From Candidatus Aminicenantes bacterium (GTDB lineage Bacteria; Acidobacteriota; Aminicenantia; UBA2199), in contig DSBM01000050.1 of assembly GCA_011049425.1 (NCBI GenBank), positions 1 to 33,704 on the forward strand: a stretch of 33,704 bases of DNA, written 5' to 3'. Numbering within the stretch: position 1 is the first letter of the stretch; each line of letters begins with the position of its first letter. The translations under genes and the position numbers were made by a program. Shown piece by piece: positions 26,494 through 33,704 of the stretch. Under the pieces are notes generated by a model that had not been told where the DNA came from, made no database searches, and worked only from the letters and a program-made list of their open reading frames with translations.

Positions 26494-26832
26494 ATGAGAA
26501 TTGAAAAGAGGAAAGTCGGTGATGTTGCCGTTTTCGACATCAAGGGAAAAATACTCGCCGGTGAAGGCGTGGATGAATTGCGCGAATCGATCAACCAGGC
26601 CGTGAATGACGCGGAAACCAAGATCCTGTTCAACTTCAAGGACGTACCCTACCTCGATTCAACCGGTCTGGGTGAAGTCGTGCGCTCCTATACTTCGGTT
26701 AAGAACCGTGGCGGCGTGGTAAAGATCGTCAACTTAACCAACAAAGTACATGACTTGCTGTCCGTTACCAAGTTGATTACCGTTTTCGAAACATTCAACG
26801 AAGAAGACGAAGCAATCAAGAGTTTCAGCTGA
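26494..26832 (+). CDS. STAS-domain anti-sigma factor antagonist (RsbV/SpoIIAA type)
   Basis: 112 residues, a single STAS domain. The regulatory serine is Ser56 in VPYLDSTGLGEVV; phosphorylation there by an anti-sigma-factor kinase would switch off partner binding in RsbV/SpoIIAA proteins. The rest fits the fold (VAVFDIKGKILAGEGVDELR at the start, GGVVKIVNLTNKVHDLLSVT later). No kinase, phosphatase or sigma factor gene is nearby, so the partner must be encoded elsewhere. The start is the ATG at 26494 because AGGAG lies upstream; a longer frame reads through the promoter and hairpin. Confidence 0.92.
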   Translation: MRIEKRKVGDVAVFDIKGKILAGEGVDELRESINQAVNDAETKILFNFKDVPYLDSTGLGEVVRSYTSVKNRGGVVKIVNLTNKVHDLLSVTKLITVFETFNEEDEAIKSFS

Positions 26833-26890
26833 CCCAACCGCATCTCCGTTTACCTTGCCTGCCCGGCATTGAAGGCGGATTCTCATTCCA

Positions 26891-28627
26891 GTGACCACGG
26901 CCTTGAACACCAAGTATCGCAATTTCTTCCTGTTCGCCCTGGTTTTCGTACTGGCGTTTTCCGTATCCACCAGCCTTGCCAAGCGGCGGGGCTTCCTTTC
27001 CGACGAATCTTCCTATTTTTCGATTATTCAGAGCCTGGCTCATGACGGTGACCTGGAATACACCCGCCGGGACATCCAGCGGATCCGCCGCCATTTCTAT
27101 ACCGGTCCCCTGGGCCTCTTCCTGAAGAAAGCTGAAAACGGACGCCTTTACTTTGCCAAATCATTCGCCTATCCGCTGGCCGCGGCTCCCTTTTTCCGCT
27201 TGTTCGGCCAGAATGGACTTCTCCTTTTCAACGGCCTGATGATCCTGCTGTGCCTGTGGATGGGTTATCTTTTGTTGCGAAAACACCACGACGAGTCCGA
27301 CAGTTTCCGCTTCAGCCTGGTGTTTATCCTTGCCAGCGTGGTTCCGGTCTACATCTGGTGGGTTACCGCGGACTTGTTTAATTTCTTTGTCGTGTTCGCC
27401 GGCCTGTTCTGTTTTTTCTATCCATTTCAGCGCAAGGGCTGGTTCTACCTTTCCGGATTGTGTTTCAGTTTTGCTGTGTTCTCCAAGCCCAACACAACCC
27501 TGCCCATTGCCATCCTGTACCTAATGCTGCTGTTTCAAAGGGAATGGAAACGCTTCCTGGCCCTTTCCCTGATCACCGTGATAATCTGCTCACTCCTGCT
27601 GGGATTTCTCTACGCCCAGACCGGGGGAATCAACTTCATGGGCGGCGAACGGCGCACATTTTACAGCCACTATCCCTTTGAAATGCCGGAATACCGGTTT
27701 GAAAACGGCTTTAAAATGACCGCGGACAATTACTGGGAGCGCTTTTACCTTTCTCCAAAGATCGTGGCCTTGAACCTTTTTTACTTTGTGTTCGGACGGT
27801 TCACCGGCATGTTCATTTACACTTTTCCGGCCCTCTTCGCTTTATTGCTTTTCCTGTTTCAGAAACGGGGCCGCGAGGACTGGTTCATTCTGAGCGCCAT
27901 TACCGCCGGGGTCCTGTTTTTTGTGCTGGTTACCCCGGACAACTACTTCGGGGGCAGCGGATCGGTGGGCAATCGCTACCTGTTCAGCATATTGCCTTTT
28001 TTCTTTTTTCTGGGTTACCGCCATCGTCCCATGCGCCTGACCTGGATCCCCCTCCTGGTGGGCCTGATATTTCTACCCGGGCTTTTCATGGACGCGGTCC
28101 ATCACTCGACCTATTCGCGCAGCGCGGGCTTGTCATTCCCCATCAACCAATTCCCGCCGGAAAAAACCCAGTACCAGGCCTTGCAGGCAAACGAGAATCC
28201 CCGGGCTTTCGGCCGGCTGGTTCATGACCAGCAAAGACGCTATACCATGCATTTTCTCAACGACAACAACTGGCCGCTGGAAGCAAACAGTTTCTGGACC
28301 AACGGCACCAGTCCGGCGGAGATGTTCGCGGTCATGCCCGGCCCCGTACGCAATTTCCGCATCAAGTTAAAAAACATTCCCGTGGAAAACCGCGTGGTAC
28401 TGCAGCTGGAACACCTACGCCGCGAGTTTCGCCTGCAACCCAACCAGGAAGTCATGGTCAACGTGGATTGTCGGCGTCACCACATCAGCGGTTTGGCCAT
28501 GAAAAAACGCCAGATTTACTATTTCCGCATTCGCAGCCTCAAGGAGTACTGCCCCTTTTTTGCTGACCCCTACAAAGAGGACCGCCGCAACCTGGGTATC
28601 CAGGTCCACATCGGCTTCGAGCAGTAA
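26891..28627 (+). CDS. GT-C-like polytopic membrane protein, possible glycosyltransferase
   Basis: 578 residues with about ten hydrophobic helices in the first 400 (for example FFLFALVFVLAFSVST, LLFNGLMILLCLWMGYLL, FLALSLITVIICSLLLGFLY) and a soluble C-terminal part of about 170 residues with beta character. An acidic pair lies just after the first helix (FLSDESSYF), where GT-C enzymes using polyprenyl-linked sugars carry their catalytic Asp/Glu. The family cannot be named with certainty. Starts with GTG, 58 bases after the STAS gene, with only a distant purine-rich stretch upstream. It ends five bases before asnB, suggesting a joint role in glycan assembly or decoration. Confidence 0.7.
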   Translation: MTTALNTKYRNFFLFALVFVLAFSVSTSLAKRRGFLSDESSYFSIIQSLAHDGDLEYTRRDIQRIRRHFYTGPLGLFLKKAENGRLYFAKSFAYPLAAAPFFRLFGQNGLLLFNGLMILLCLWMGYLLLRKHHDESDSFRFSLVFILASVVPVYIWWVTADLFNFFVVFAGLFCFFYPFQRKGWFYLSGLCFSFAVFSKPNTTLPIAILYLMLLFQREWKRFLALSLITVIICSLLLGFLYAQTGGINFMGGERRTFYSHYPFEMPEYRFENGFKMTADNYWERFYLSPKIVALNLFYFVFGRFTGMFIYTFPALFALLLFLFQKRGREDWFILSAITAGVLFFVLVTPDNYFGGSGSVGNRYLFSILPFFFFLGYRHRPMRLTWIPLLVGLIFLPGLFMDAVHHSTYSRSAGLSFPINQFPPEKTQYQALQANENPRAFGRLVHDQQRRYTMHFLNDNNWPLEANSFWTNGTSPAEMFAVMPGPVRNFRIKLKNIPVENRVVLQLEHLRREFRLQPNQEVMVNVDCRRHHISGLAMKKRQIYYFRIRSLKEYCPFFADPYKEDRRNLGIQVHIGFEQ

Positions 28628-28632
28628 ACCCC

Positions 28633-30537
28633 ATGTGCGGAATCTGTGGATTTGTGCAACCGCAACGCAAAGCCGATCAGTCCGATCTGCGGCGCATGAA
28701 CGACCGCATTGTCCATCGCGGCCCGGACGACGACGGCTTCCACTACACGGGTGAAGTGGGTCTGGCGGCCCGCCGCCTGAGCATTATCGACCTCAAAACC
28801 GGTCACCAGCCGTTGTCATCCGCTTCCGGGCAATGCTGGATTACTTACAACGGAGAAGTGTACAACTTTCCCCAGCTGCGGCGGGAAATGGAGTCTGCGG
28901 GCGTGCGCTTCCGCACCGGCACGGATACGGAAGTGCTCGTCAATCTCTACGAACAACGGGGATTCGATTTTGTCGATCAACTGGTCGGCATGTTCGCCAT
29001 CGGCATCCACGATGCCCGCAAGCACCGCCTGGTACTGGCCCGGGACCGGCTGGGCATCAAACCCCTCTATTACTACCATGACACGGCCGGCGGCAACCTG
29101 ATTTTCGGTTCCGAAATCAAATCGATCCTGGAATACCCCGGCATGCCCCGGCGCCTGGATCACGAAGCCCTGGACTACTTTTTGTCCCTGGAATATGTTC
29201 CCGCGCCTCTTTCCATATTCAGAGACATCCGCAAACTGCCCGCCGGACATATCCTGGTATGGGAAAACGGTTGCATCCGCATTCAGCGTTATTGGGATGT
29301 CGCCACCACGGATAACGGCCGGCCGCGATTCACGGATGAAAGAGACAGGTTTATCGCCCTGCTGGAAGATGCGGTGCGATGCCGGCTGATCTCGGATGTC
29401 CCGCTGGGAGCGTTTCTTTCCGGGGGCATCGACTCCAGCGCCATCGTGGCCATGATGAGCCGCCACACACAGGAACCGGTCCAAACTTTTTCCATTGGCT
29501 TCGAAGAAAAATCTTATTCCGAACTTCCCTGGTCCCGGAAAGTCGCGGAAACGTTCGATACGCGCCATTACACGCGAAACCTGTCTCCGGATATCAATGA
29601 ACTCGTTTTGCGCCTGGCTGATTTTATGGATGAACCGCTGGGGGATTTTTCCAACTTTCCCACCTACCTTGTCAGCCGCACGGCCCGGGAACGCGTCACG
29701 GTTGTTCTTTCCGGCGACGGCGGCGATGAAATCTTCGGCGGGTACGAACATTACATCGCCCAGCGCATGGCCCGCTTCCTCGATCCACTTCCCATGCGGC
29801 CTTTTCACGGGGTTCTGGCCGGCCTGACCCATCTCTTCCCGCCTTCCACCAGGAAAAAGGGCATGATCAACCGCATCAAACGTTTCAGTGAAGGCTTGGA
29901 AAACCCCTGGGATCAACGTCATTTCCGCTGGATGCTCTTCTTGTCCCCCCGGTCCAAGGCCGGCTTGTACGCGCCGGAATTTCTTCAACCCCATTTTCTT
30001 GAACCCCTGACGCGACGCGAGCCGTTTGCCGCCCATTTCCGTCAGGCAAGCCGCTTTTCCGGCATTAACCAGGACCTCTACCTCGACCTCAAGACCTACC
30101 TTACGGACAACATCCTGGTCAAAGTCGACCGCATGAGCATGGCCAACTCCCTGGAAGCCAGGGTTCCCTTATTGGACCATCGCCTGGTGGAACTGGCTTT
30201 TTCCCTGCCGCCGGAATGGAAGGTGCGGGGCTCGGTTACCAAGTGGTTTTTCAAGCAATCCATGGAAGGGATCCTGCCCCGGTCGGTTATCCATCGCCGC
30301 AAAGAAGGGTTTTCCATTCCCATCAAAAACTGGCTGCGCACGGACCTGCGGGACTTAATGCAAGACACCCTTTCTGAAGCACGCATAAAGGATTCCGGAT
30401 TGTTTCAACCTCAAGCCGTGCAACGCATGGTCAACGAACATCTTAGCGGAAAACAGAATCATTCCCATCGCCTGTGGGCTTTGATTCAATTCAACCTGTG
30501 GCGCGAACTCTGGCTTACTTCCCCCTGCCGCGGTTGA
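28633..30537 (+). CDS. asnB: Glutamine-hydrolysing asparagine synthetase (class II amidotransferase)
   Basis: 634 residues. The N-terminal Cys2 of MCGICGF is the glutaminase nucleophile; the glutamine-binding RDRLGIKPLYYY and NGEVYNF blocks follow. The synthetase half has the PPi loop SGGIDSSA (263-270) and a later SGDGGDEIFGGYEHY. This length and the FxGGYEHY region fit the AsnB/amidotransferase 1 group often found in exopolysaccharide or surface glycan clusters, so the acceptor could be aspartate or another carboxylate. The ATG is five bases after the GT-C-like gene, without a ribosome binding site, implying coupled translation. Confidence 0.93.
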   Translation: MCGICGFVQPQRKADQSDLRRMNDRIVHRGPDDDGFHYTGEVGLAARRLSIIDLKTGHQPLSSASGQCWITYNGEVYNFPQLRREMESAGVRFRTGTDTEVLVNLYEQRGFDFVDQLVGMFAIGIHDARKHRLVLARDRLGIKPLYYYHDTAGGNLIFGSEIKSILEYPGMPRRLDHEALDYFLSLEYVPAPLSIFRDIRKLPAGHILVWENGCIRIQRYWDVATTDNGRPRFTDERDRFIALLEDAVRCRLISDVPLGAFLSGGIDSSAIVAMMSRHTQEPVQTFSIGFEEKSYSELPWSRKVAETFDTRHYTRNLSPDINELVLRLADFMDEPLGDFSNFPTYLVSRTARERVTVVLSGDGGDEIFGGYEHYIAQRMARFLDPLPMRPFHGVLAGLTHLFPPSTRKKGMINRIKRFSEGLENPWDQRHFRWMLFLSPRSKAGLYAPEFLQPHFLEPLTRREPFAAHFRQASRFSGINQDLYLDLKTYLTDNILVKVDRMSMANSLEARVPLLDHRLVELAFSLPPEWKVRGSVTKWFFKQSMEGILPRSVIHRRKEGFSIPIKNWLRTDLRDLMQDTLSEARIKDSGLFQPQAVQRMVNEHLSGKQNHSHRLWALIQFNLWRELWLTSPCRG

Positions 30538-30562
30538 GTTCAGCGGCTGTCTCGAGTATAAT
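30534..30562 (+). promoter_or_regulatory. Promoter of mutAB
   Basis: TTGAGT (30534-30539), a 17-base spacer and a consensus TATAAT (30557-30562). The -35 box contains the TGA stop of asnB (30535-30537). The leader of about 36 bases ends in AGGAG nine bases before the mutA start. Confidence 0.8.
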
Positions 30563-30604
30563 CAGGCATTCAACCATTTTCCGCAATTACAGGAGTGATG
30601 GGTA

Positions 30605-32755
30605 ATGTCTGAAAAAGAAACCGCAACCGCACGGGTGGAATTGGGAAAGAATTTGGACCTGAAACGGATATTCCCCCTCCACACCTACGGGGATTGGAAA
30701 AACGCCGCGGAAGCCGGACTCAAAGGGGCGCCTTTTGAAAAAAAACTGGTCTCTAAAACCCCGGAAGGCATTGACATTCAGCCGCTTTACCTGCGTGAAG
30801 ACGTGGTGTCCCTGCCCCACTTGAGAGAATTCCCCGGTCTACAGACCCGTTCCCGCGGCGGCACCGCGGCCGGGAACATCGAATGCGGATGGGAGACTGC
30901 CCAGGAAACCGTGGACACGGACCCGCAAGAGGCCGGCAAAGCCCTGCGAAACGCCTTGAAACGCGGGCAGACAGCGGTTACCTTCGCCTTGTCACCCGCT
31001 TTCCGCCGCGGCGCGGATGCTGAAGAAGACGGCGGCGACGGCCTCTACCTGACCGGGACCGGGGATCTGGAAGCGTTGATCCATGAAGTGGATTGGTCCG
31101 CCTGCCCGTTGCATTTCCTCGCCGGTTCATCCGGAATGGCGGTTGCCATGCTTCTGCAGGACCTGGCCCGCCGGGAAAACCGCGACCTGGCGAAAATCCG
31201 GGGCAGTATCCAGCAGGACCCCCTGGGCGAATGGGTGCGCAACGGCGCCCTGCCGCTGAACACGGATCAGGCCGGTCGCGAGACCGCGGCCCTGGTGCGC
31301 TGGGCCACGGACCAGGCCCCGCAGCTCCAGGTCGTATGCGCAAACGGGCTGATATACCACGAAGCCGGAGCGGACGCCGTCACGGAGTTGGGCTTTGTTC
31401 TCTCCACGGCCGTGGAATACCTCGCGGATCTCGTGCAGCGGGGCATTCCCGTTGATCAGGCGGCTCCCCGTTTCCGGTTCGGATTCGGTGTCGGCACCCA
31501 TTTCCTCATGGAGATCGCCAAATTGCGCGCGGCCAGGATCCTGTGGAGCCGCGTCGTTAGAGCATTTGCCGGCGATCACGCGGCCAGGCGCATTCGCATT
31601 CACGCACGCACTTCCCGCTACTACCAGTCAAGATACGACGCCCACGTCAACATCCTGCGTGCCGCGACCGCCACATTCGCCGCGGTTGTCGGGGGCGCGG
31701 ACAGCATCCATACATCCCCATTCGACGAGTCATTCCGCGTTCCCAACGACCTCTCCCGCCGCCTGGCCCGAAACACCCAGATTATCCTCGACGCGGAAAG
31801 CCATTTCCGCCACCTGATTGATCCCGCCGGCGGCGCGTATGCCCTAGAAACCCTGACCCATGAATTGGCCGCAAAGGCCTGGAACCTGTTCCGCGAAGTG
31901 GAGTCCCGGGGCGGCATGACCCGCGCCATAGCCGCGGGATTCCCGCAGGAGCGGGTTCTGGCCGTGCATTCGCAGCGGGCGCTCAAAATCGCGACGCGAC
32001 GCACGGTGATCGTGGGCACCAGCCATTACGCCGACATCCAGGGAGAGCCGGCAATCGTTGAAACCCCGGACTTGTCTCAAATGCAGGCGGCTAGCGCCCG
32101 CATGAAAACCCTGCAGTCCCTGCGAAACCCGGCGGCTTTGCGCGATCTGCTGGATAAAGCCCCGAGTCTGGAAGATTCGCAATGGGTCTTTTGGGGAGCG
32201 GAGACACTGGGCGCCGGGGCGGCGCCGTTCGAGATATTGTCCGCCCTGCGTCAGCGGCAGGAAACAATGCCGGCGGCGGAAAAACTCTTTGCGTGCCGTG
32301 CGGCCGCGCCGTTCGAAAAACTGCGGGACCGGAGTGAATCCTACCTGCAACAAACCGGGAATCGCCCCATGGTGTTTCTGGCCAACCTGGGTTCCCCGGC
32401 CCAGCACAAGGCCCGGGCCGAATTCTCAAGGGGCTTTTTTGAAGCCGCCGGTTTTGCGGTTGAATCTTCCGACGGATTTGATTCCCCGCAAACAGCGGCC
32501 GAGGCCGCGGCCGGATCCAAGTCCCCGGTAGTGGTGGTCTGCTCAAACGATGACTGCTATCCCGAGCTGGTTCCGCCACTGATCCGGGCCCTGCGGGAAA
32601 TGAAAAATTCAGCAGTGGTGGTTCTGGCCGGATACCCGGAAGAGAGCGTAAATGCGTTGAAAGAAGCCGGCGTGGATGAATTCATCCACTTACGCGCCAA
32701 CGCCATCGACGTGCTGTCCCGCATTCAACAACGCATAGGAGTGGCTGAATCATGA
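30605..32755 (+). CDS. mutA: Methylmalonyl-CoA mutase small (non-catalytic) subunit
   Basis: 716 residues, homologous to the beta subunit of heterodimeric methylmalonyl-CoA mutases. The TIM barrel part contains [20 protein letters not shown] and the [17 protein letters not shown] block. The C-terminal cobalamin-like domain has [13 protein letters not shown] where catalytic subunits carry DxHxxG, so it cannot coordinate cobalt through the usual histidine. The catalytic Tyr/Arg/His set of the large subunit is also absent, as expected for a structural partner. It overlaps mutB by ATGA, supporting one-to-one synthesis. The pathway interconverts succinyl-CoA and methylmalonyl-CoA in propionate production or use. 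Confidence 0.94.
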   Translation: MSEKETATARVELGKNLDLKRIFPLHTYGDWKNAAEAGLKGAPFEKKLVSKTPEGIDIQPLYLREDVVSLPHLREFPGLQTRSRGGTAAGNIECGWETAQETVDTDPQEAGKALRNALKRGQTAVTFALSPAFRRGADAEEDGGDGLYLTGTGDLEALIHEVDWSACPLHFLAGSSGMAVAMLLQDLARRENRDLAKIRGSIQQDPLGEWVRNGALPLNTDQAGRETAALVRWATDQAPQLQVVCANGLIYHEAGADAVTELGFVLSTAVEYLADLVQRGIPVDQAAPRFRFGFGVGTHFLMEIAKLRAARILWSRVVRAFAGDHAARRIRIHARTSRYYQSRYDAHVNILRAATATFAAVVGGADSIHTSPFDESFRVPNDLSRRLARNTQIILDAESHFRHLIDPAGGAYALETLTHELAAKAWNLFREVESRGGMTRAIAAGFPQERVLAVHSQRALKIATRRTVIVGTSHYADIQGEPAIVETPDLSQMQAASARMKTLQSLRNPAALRDLLDKAPSLEDSQWVFWGAETLGAGAAPFEILSALRQRQETMPAAEKLFACRAAAPFEKLRDRSESYLQQTGNRPMVFLANLGSPAQHKARAEFSRGFFEAAGFAVESSDGFDSPQTAAEAAAGSKSPVVVVCSNDDCYPELVPPLIRALREMKNSAVVVLAGYPEESVNALKEAGVDEFIHLRANAIDVLSRIQQRIGVAES

Positions 32756-33704
32756 AACGACCCGATTTTACCCGCATGGATTATGCGTTTGACCCCATTC
32801 CCGGTAATGAAGAACAATGGCATGAAGTCTTCGTGAAGGAAACGGGAAAGTCCCCGCAAGACTTTGCCTGGCTGACCAATGAACAGATCAACTGCAAGCC
32901 CCTCTATACGGAATCCGATCGTTCCGCCTGGGAACATGAAGGATACCAGGCGGGCATGCCGCCCTTTCTGCGCGGCCCATACGCCTCCATGTACGTGCAG
33001 CGGCCCTGGACCGTGCGCCAATATGCCGGTTTTTCCACGGCGGAAGAAAGCAATGCTTTTTACCGCCGCAACCTGGCCGCGGGCCAGAAGGGATTGTCCG
33101 TGGCTTTCGACCTGGCCACCCACCGCGGTTACGACTCCGACCATCCCCGCGTGGAAGGCGACGTGGGTAAAGCCGGAGTGGCCGTGGACTCGGTTGAGGA
33201 CATGAAAATCCTTTTTGACCGCATCCCCCTGGACCAGATGTCCGTGTCCATGACCATGAACGGTGCTGTTCTGCCGATCATGGCTTTCTTTATCGTTGCC
33301 GCCGAAGAACAGGGCGTAACCCCGGAGCAATTGACCGGAACCATCCAGAACGACATCCTCAAGGAATACATGGTGCGCAACACCTACATCTACCCCCCGG
33401 CCATGTCGATGCGCATTATCGCCGATATTTTCCGCTATGCTTCCGAGCGCATGCCCAGATTCAACAGCATCAGCATTTCCGGCTACCACATGCAGGAAGC
33501 CGGGGCCACGGCGGACCTGGAGATGGCCTACACCCTGGCCGATGGTCTTGAGTACGTGCGCACCGGCATCGCCGCGGGCATGGACGTGGACCGTTTCGCG
33601 CCCCGTCTCTCTTTTTTCTGGGCCCAGGGCATGAACCACTTCATGGAAGTGGCCAAGATGAGGGCGGCCCGACTGATCTGGGCGCGTATGATTCACAGCT
33701 TTTC
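32752..33704 (+). CDS. mutB: Methylmalonyl-CoA mutase large (catalytic) subunit, 3' end outside window
   Basis: The first 317 codons are visible and open to the window edge. The residues match the substrate-binding half of the catalytic subunit: [18 protein letters not shown] with Tyr91, [20 protein letters not shown] with Arg209, and [13 protein letters not shown] with His246. These correspond, with a constant offset of two, to Tyr89, Arg207 and His244 of the Propionibacterium enzyme, so the mutase is expected to be active. The cobalamin-binding domain lies beyond the window. It starts with ATGA overlapping the mutA stop. Confidence 0.95.
   Translation, partial: MKRPDFTRMDYAFDPIPGNEEQWHEVFVKETGKSPQDFAWLTNEQINCKPLYTESDRSAWEHEGYQAGMPPFLRGPYASMYVQRPWTVRQYAGFSTAEESNAFYRRNLAAGQKGLSVAFDLATHRGYDSDHPRVEGDVGKAGVAVDSVEDMKILFDRIPLDQMSVSMTMNGAVLPIMAFFIVAAEEQGVTPEQLTGTIQNDILKEYMVRNTYIYPPAMSMRIIADIFRYASERMPRFNSISISGYHMQEAGATADLEMAYTLADGLEYVRTGIAAGMDVDRFAPRLSFFWAQGMNHFMEVAKMRAARLIWARMIHSF

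Noticed and set aside
28816-30036. Long minus-strand open frame (about 400 codons) opposite asnB
   Set aside because: It lies wholly inside the well-supported asnB gene, lacks recognisable domains and reads like the reverse of a GC-rich coding frame.
32725-33696. Long minus-strand open frame opposite mutB
   Set aside because: The plus strand encodes the methylmalonyl-CoA mutase catalytic subunit with all its active-site residues; the antisense frame shows His/Gly-rich shadow composition.

Overview
This window looks like a chromosomal segment of a Gram-negative, probably anaerobic or facultative bacterium. The lipid A gene lpxD, a BrkB/YihY membrane protein and a lipoprotein support a diderm cell. 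A two-subunit methylmalonyl-CoA mutase, an F0 c subunit with sodium-binding residues, an ArsR-methyltransferase next to ahcY, and a ParA plus J-like/HTH pair would fit Acidobacteriota (for example Aminicenantia-like lineages) or a related deep-branching phylum. That placement is inference, not demonstrated. Gene density is very high: many neighbours overlap by 4 nt (ATGA or GTGA), and no tRNA, rRNA, IS element, phage gene or CRISPR array was seen.

Layout. (1) 85-2453, minus: an ArsR-family regulator fused to a SAM-methyltransferase domain (SahR-like) followed by ahcY, a SAH-recycling operon. (2) 2533-6334, plus: ligA, a NIF3-like metal protein and a TraB/GumN-family protein. (3) 6411-9418, plus: an ABC-F ATPase and a metallophosphoesterase. 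(4) 9510-11186, plus: a long-chain acyl-CoA synthetase, ending at a hairpin shared with the convergent operon. (5) 17390-11196, minus: an acidic protein, atpZ, atpI, atpB and atpE, a strong hairpin, then YihY/BrkB, lpxD, a DUF1573 protein, a ParA-like ATPase and a J-like/HTH protein. (6) 22156-17447, minus: a DUF948-like protein, a YtxH-like protein, enolase and a divergent UvrA paralogue. (7) 25194-22233, minus: a shortened GlmU-type nucleotidyltransferase, a GHMP sugar kinase and a degenerate ParB-like protein. (8) 25346-32755 and beyond, plus: a lipoprotein, a STAS protein, a GT-C-like membrane protein, an asparagine synthetase, then mutA and mutB; mutB runs off the window.

Regulation can be read unusually well. 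Most transcription units start at a sigma70-type promoter with a 17-18 bp spacer. In three cases (the SahR-like gene, ligA and the GlmU-like gene) exactly six bases separate the -10 box from the ATG, which predicts leaderless mRNAs. An ATATCA/TGATAT palindrome array fills the spacer of the SahR-like promoter and is the probable autoregulatory operator. Three GC-rich hairpins at operon boundaries lack U-tracts.

The most unusual proteins are the UvrA paralogue, whose zinc modules are intact while signature, Walker B and Q-loop residues are altered in both ATPase halves, and the three-gene kinase/nucleotidyltransferase/ParB-like operon, which may be an undescribed NDP-sugar route. No known defence or mobile system is present.
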